Position numbers and translations under genes: made by a program
Notes under the pieces: generated by a model
Database searches by the model: none
Seen by the model: only the letters and a program-made list of their open reading frames with translations
What the model was told of the DNA's origin: nothing
Origin: Paenibacillus sp. UBA6285
GTDB taxonomy: Bacteria > Bacillota > Bacilli > Paenibacillales > Paenibacillaceae
Length of the DNA stretch: 13,947 bases
Direction: 5' to 3'
Assembly (NCBI GenBank): GCA_002438345.1
Contig: DJUJ01000037.1
Span: 15,645 to 29,591 of the forward strand
In this document: piece after piece, positions 11,909 through 13,947 of the stretch
Layout of the letters: the number at the start of each line of letters is the position of its first letter
How positions within the stretch are numbered: position 1 is the first letter of the stretch

Positions 11909-13947
11909 ATGCAAAAAGTAGATGTCAGAGAAAAAGCGCGGGCAAGAGATGTCCGCATACTGAAGAAATGGAGCGACGAAAATACGTTCCGCAAATCCAT
12001 GGAGAACCGTGAAGGACGTCCGAACTATGTATTTTACGAAGGCCCTCCCACAGCGAACGGCGCCCCGCATATCGGGCACGTGCTGGGCCGGGTAATCAAG
12101 GATTTCATCGGTCGTTACCAGACGATGAAAGGATATCGCGTAGTACGTAAAGCAGGCTGGGATACACACGGCTTGCCAGTAGAACTAGGCGTTCAAAAGA
12201 AACTGGGCATCTCCGGCAAGCAGGAGATCGAGGAATATGGCGTAGAGAAATTCATCCAGGAATGTAAAGACAGCGTCTTCGGCTATGAGAAGCAATGGCG
12301 CGAGTTTACTGAGGGCATTGGTTATTGGACGGATCTAGATAATCCTTACGTAACCTTGGATAACACTTATATAGAGAGCGTGTGGAACATCTTGGCTACG
12401 GTGCATGACAAAGGGTTGCTCTACCGCGGACACCGCGTTAGTCCTTACTGCCCAAGCTGCCAGACTACCCTAAGCTCCCATGAAGTAGCTCAAGGTTACA
12501 CGACCGTCAAGGATCTCAGTGCGACTGCAAAGTTCAAACTGGATGACAGTGGAGACTTCGTACTAGCTTGGACGACTACACCTTGGACACTGCCAGCGCA
12601 TATGGCATTAGCCATGAACCCTGACATGGACTATGTACGTGTACAACAAGAAGACGGCGTGTACATCGTTGCCAAGAATTTGGTCGAAGAAGTAATGAAA
12701 GGCGAGCACACAGTCCTTTCTACACACAAAGGTTCCGAGTTTATCGGTAAAACCTACGCTCCTCCTTTCGGATACATCAAAGCAGAGAAAAGTAATGTCA
12801 TCGTAGGTGCTTCCTTCGTTACAGATTCCAGTGGTACAGGGATCGTACACATGGCACCAGCGCATGGTGAAGATGACTACAAGACTTGCCGCGAGAATGG
12901 CATCAGCTTCGTAAACGTGGTTGATAATTCCGGTAAGTATACGGATGTAGTATCTGATTTTGCTGGACGCTTCGTGAAAGATTGCGATTTGGATATCGTT
13001 AAAGCTTTATCTGAAAGAGGACTACTTTACGGTAAGGAAAAATACGAGCACAGCTATCCGTTCTGCTGGCGTTGTGATACACCACTCTTGTACTACGCAA
13101 CAGACAGCTGGTTCATCAACACTACAGCGATCAAAGATCAGCTGATTGCCAACAACAACAGTGTAGATTGGTACCCTGAGCATGTACGCGAAGGCCGTTT
13201 CGGGAAGTTCTTGGATGAACTGGTGGACTGGAATATCAGCCGTAATCGTTACTGGGGTACACCGCTTAATGTCTGGGTATGTCAAGAAACGGGCAAAGAG
13301 TTCGCTCCACACAGCATTGAAGAACTGAGAGCGATGGCGATTGGCGATGTACCTGAGGATATCGAGCTGCACAAGCCTTTTGTTGATAACATCAAACTAC
13401 GCAGTCCTTTCAGTGAAGGTGCAGAGATGGTTCGCACTCCGGAAGTTATCGACGTATGGTTCGATAGTGGCTCGATGCCTTTCGCACAAAGCCATTATCC
13501 ATTTGAAAACGAAGATAAGCTGAACGATCAATATCCAGCGGATATGATCTGTGAAGGGATCGACCAGACCCGTGGCTGGTTCTATAGCTTGCTTGCAGTA
13601 TCTACCTTGTTTAAAGGTAAAGCTCCTTATAAAGCGGTAATCGCTACAGGACACATTCTCGATGAGAACGGTCAAAAAATGTCCAAATCCAAAGGCAATG
13701 TCATTGACCCATGGGAAATCATGAACGAATACGGAACGGATGCTTTCCGTTGGGCGATTCTGTCCGACAGTGCGCCGTGGAACAATAAACGGTTCTCTCG
13801 TGGTCTTGTAGGGGAAACCAAATCCAAAGTTGTAGATACACTGGTGAATACGCATGCGTTCTTGACGCTTTATGCAGGTATCGATGGTTACGATCCAGCC
13901 GATCATCCTTTTAAAGTATCAGAACATAAGCTGGACCGCTGGATTCT
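11909..13947 (+). CDS. ileS: Isoleucyl-tRNA synthetase, N-terminal 679 residues (3' truncated by window edge)
   Basis: Charges tRNA-Ile with isoleucine and hydrolyses mischarged valine. The frame is open from ATG 11909 to the right edge. Visible: class I HIGH signature in [12 protein letters not shown] (54-57); CPSC metal-type pair Cys181/Cys184; CP1 editing domain with TTTPWTLP (222-229) and HGEDDY (from His319); catalytic block [23 protein letters not shown]; and KMSKS (590-594). N-terminal sequence and the blocks YEGPPTANG and [13 protein letters not shown] resemble type 2 (eukaryote-like, often mupirocin-tolerant) IleRS rather than the type 1 enzyme of B. subtilis, from memory of the families. 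AAAGGA (11892-11897) is 11 nt before the ATG. Expression is controlled by the T-box upstream. The C-terminal tRNA-binding part lies outside the window. Confidence 0.95.
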   Translation, partial: MQKVDVREKARARDVRILKKWSDENTFRKSMENREGRPNYVFYEGPPTANGAPHIGHVLGRVIKDFIGRYQTMKGYRVVRKAGWDTHGLPVELGVQKKLGISGKQEIEEYGVEKFIQECKDSVFGYEKQWREFTEGIGYWTDLDNPYVTLDNTYIESVWNILATVHDKGLLYRGHRVSPYCPSCQTTLSSHEVAQGYTTVKDLSATAKFKLDDSGDFVLAWTTTPWTLPAHMALAMNPDMDYVRVQQEDGVYIVAKNLVEEVMKGEHTVLSTHKGSEFIGKTYAPPFGYIKAEKSNVIVGASFVTDSSGTGIVHMAPAHGEDDYKTCRENGISFVNVVDNSGKYTDVVSDFAGRFVKDCDLDIVKALSERGLLYGKEKYEHSYPFCWRCDTPLLYYATDSWFINTTAIKDQLIANNNSVDWYPEHVREGRFGKFLDELVDWNISRNRYWGTPLNVWVCQETGKEFAPHSIEELRAMAIGDVPEDIELHKPFVDNIKLRSPFSEGAEMVRTPEVIDVWFDSGSMPFAQSHYPFENEDKLNDQYPADMICEGIDQTRGWFYSLLAVSTLFKGKAPYKAVIATGHILDENGQKMSKSKGNVIDPWEIMNEYGTDAFRWAILSDSAPWNNKRFSRGLVGETKSKVVDTLVNTHAFLTLYAGIDGYDPADHPFKVSEHKLDRWI

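Noticed and set aside
13397..13906. 169-codon minus-strand frame opposite ileS
   Set aside because: Antisense to a clearly conserved synthetase catalytic region; typical shadow frame.

Overview
The window reads as the 3' part of a Firmicutes division and cell wall (dcw) locus followed by the sporulation sigma factor genes and the ylm-divIVA-ileS block. Gene order, TTG/GTG starts with strong Shine-Dalgarno sequences, pro-sigma-E/sigma-G/SpoIIGA and a T-box leader all point to an endospore-forming Bacillales. Protein style and the AT-rich intergenic palindromes suggest Paenibacillus or a close relative; the genus is an inference. All genes are on the + strand.

Layout: C-terminal part of ftsQ/divIB (to 578); a 345-bp gap with promoter-like sites; ftsA (924-2186) and ftsZ (2248-3369), closed by a strong terminator; a promoter region resembling the Spo0A-controlled spoIIG promoter, then spoIIGA and sigE; sigG, followed by a terminator; a palindromic repeat element; ylmC with a terminator overlapping its end; pgeF-ylmE-sepF-ylmG-ylmH as a tight run (gaps of 3 to 11 bp); a 227-bp gap; divIVA; a 1.1-kb non-coding stretch holding four imperfect palindromes, a consensus sigma-A promoter, an isoleucine T-box riboswitch and an unusually GC-rich, hairpin-dense block; then ileS, which runs off the right edge.

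How it works together: FtsQ, FtsA, FtsZ, SepF, YlmG and DivIVA are division proteins. SpoIIGA cleaves pro-sigma-E in the mother cell and sigma-G runs late forespore transcription, so the locus joins vegetative septation to the asymmetric septation programme. A sigma-H-like promoter before ftsA and a spoIIG-like promoter before spoIIGA fit that link. PgeF, YlmE and YlmH are small housekeeping or quality-control proteins. IleRS is controlled separately by the T-box.

The coding part is conserved and holds no obvious novel protein system. Compared with B. subtilis as I recall it, ylxW/ylxX/sbp (divIB-ftsA), bpr (ftsZ-spoIIGA) and ylmA (sigG-ylmC) are missing. The least explained DNA is non-coding: the palindrome array at 10838-11035, the GC-rich structured block at 11469-11865 inside the ileS leader, and a palindromic element at 6352-6409 with partial relatives elsewhere in the window.
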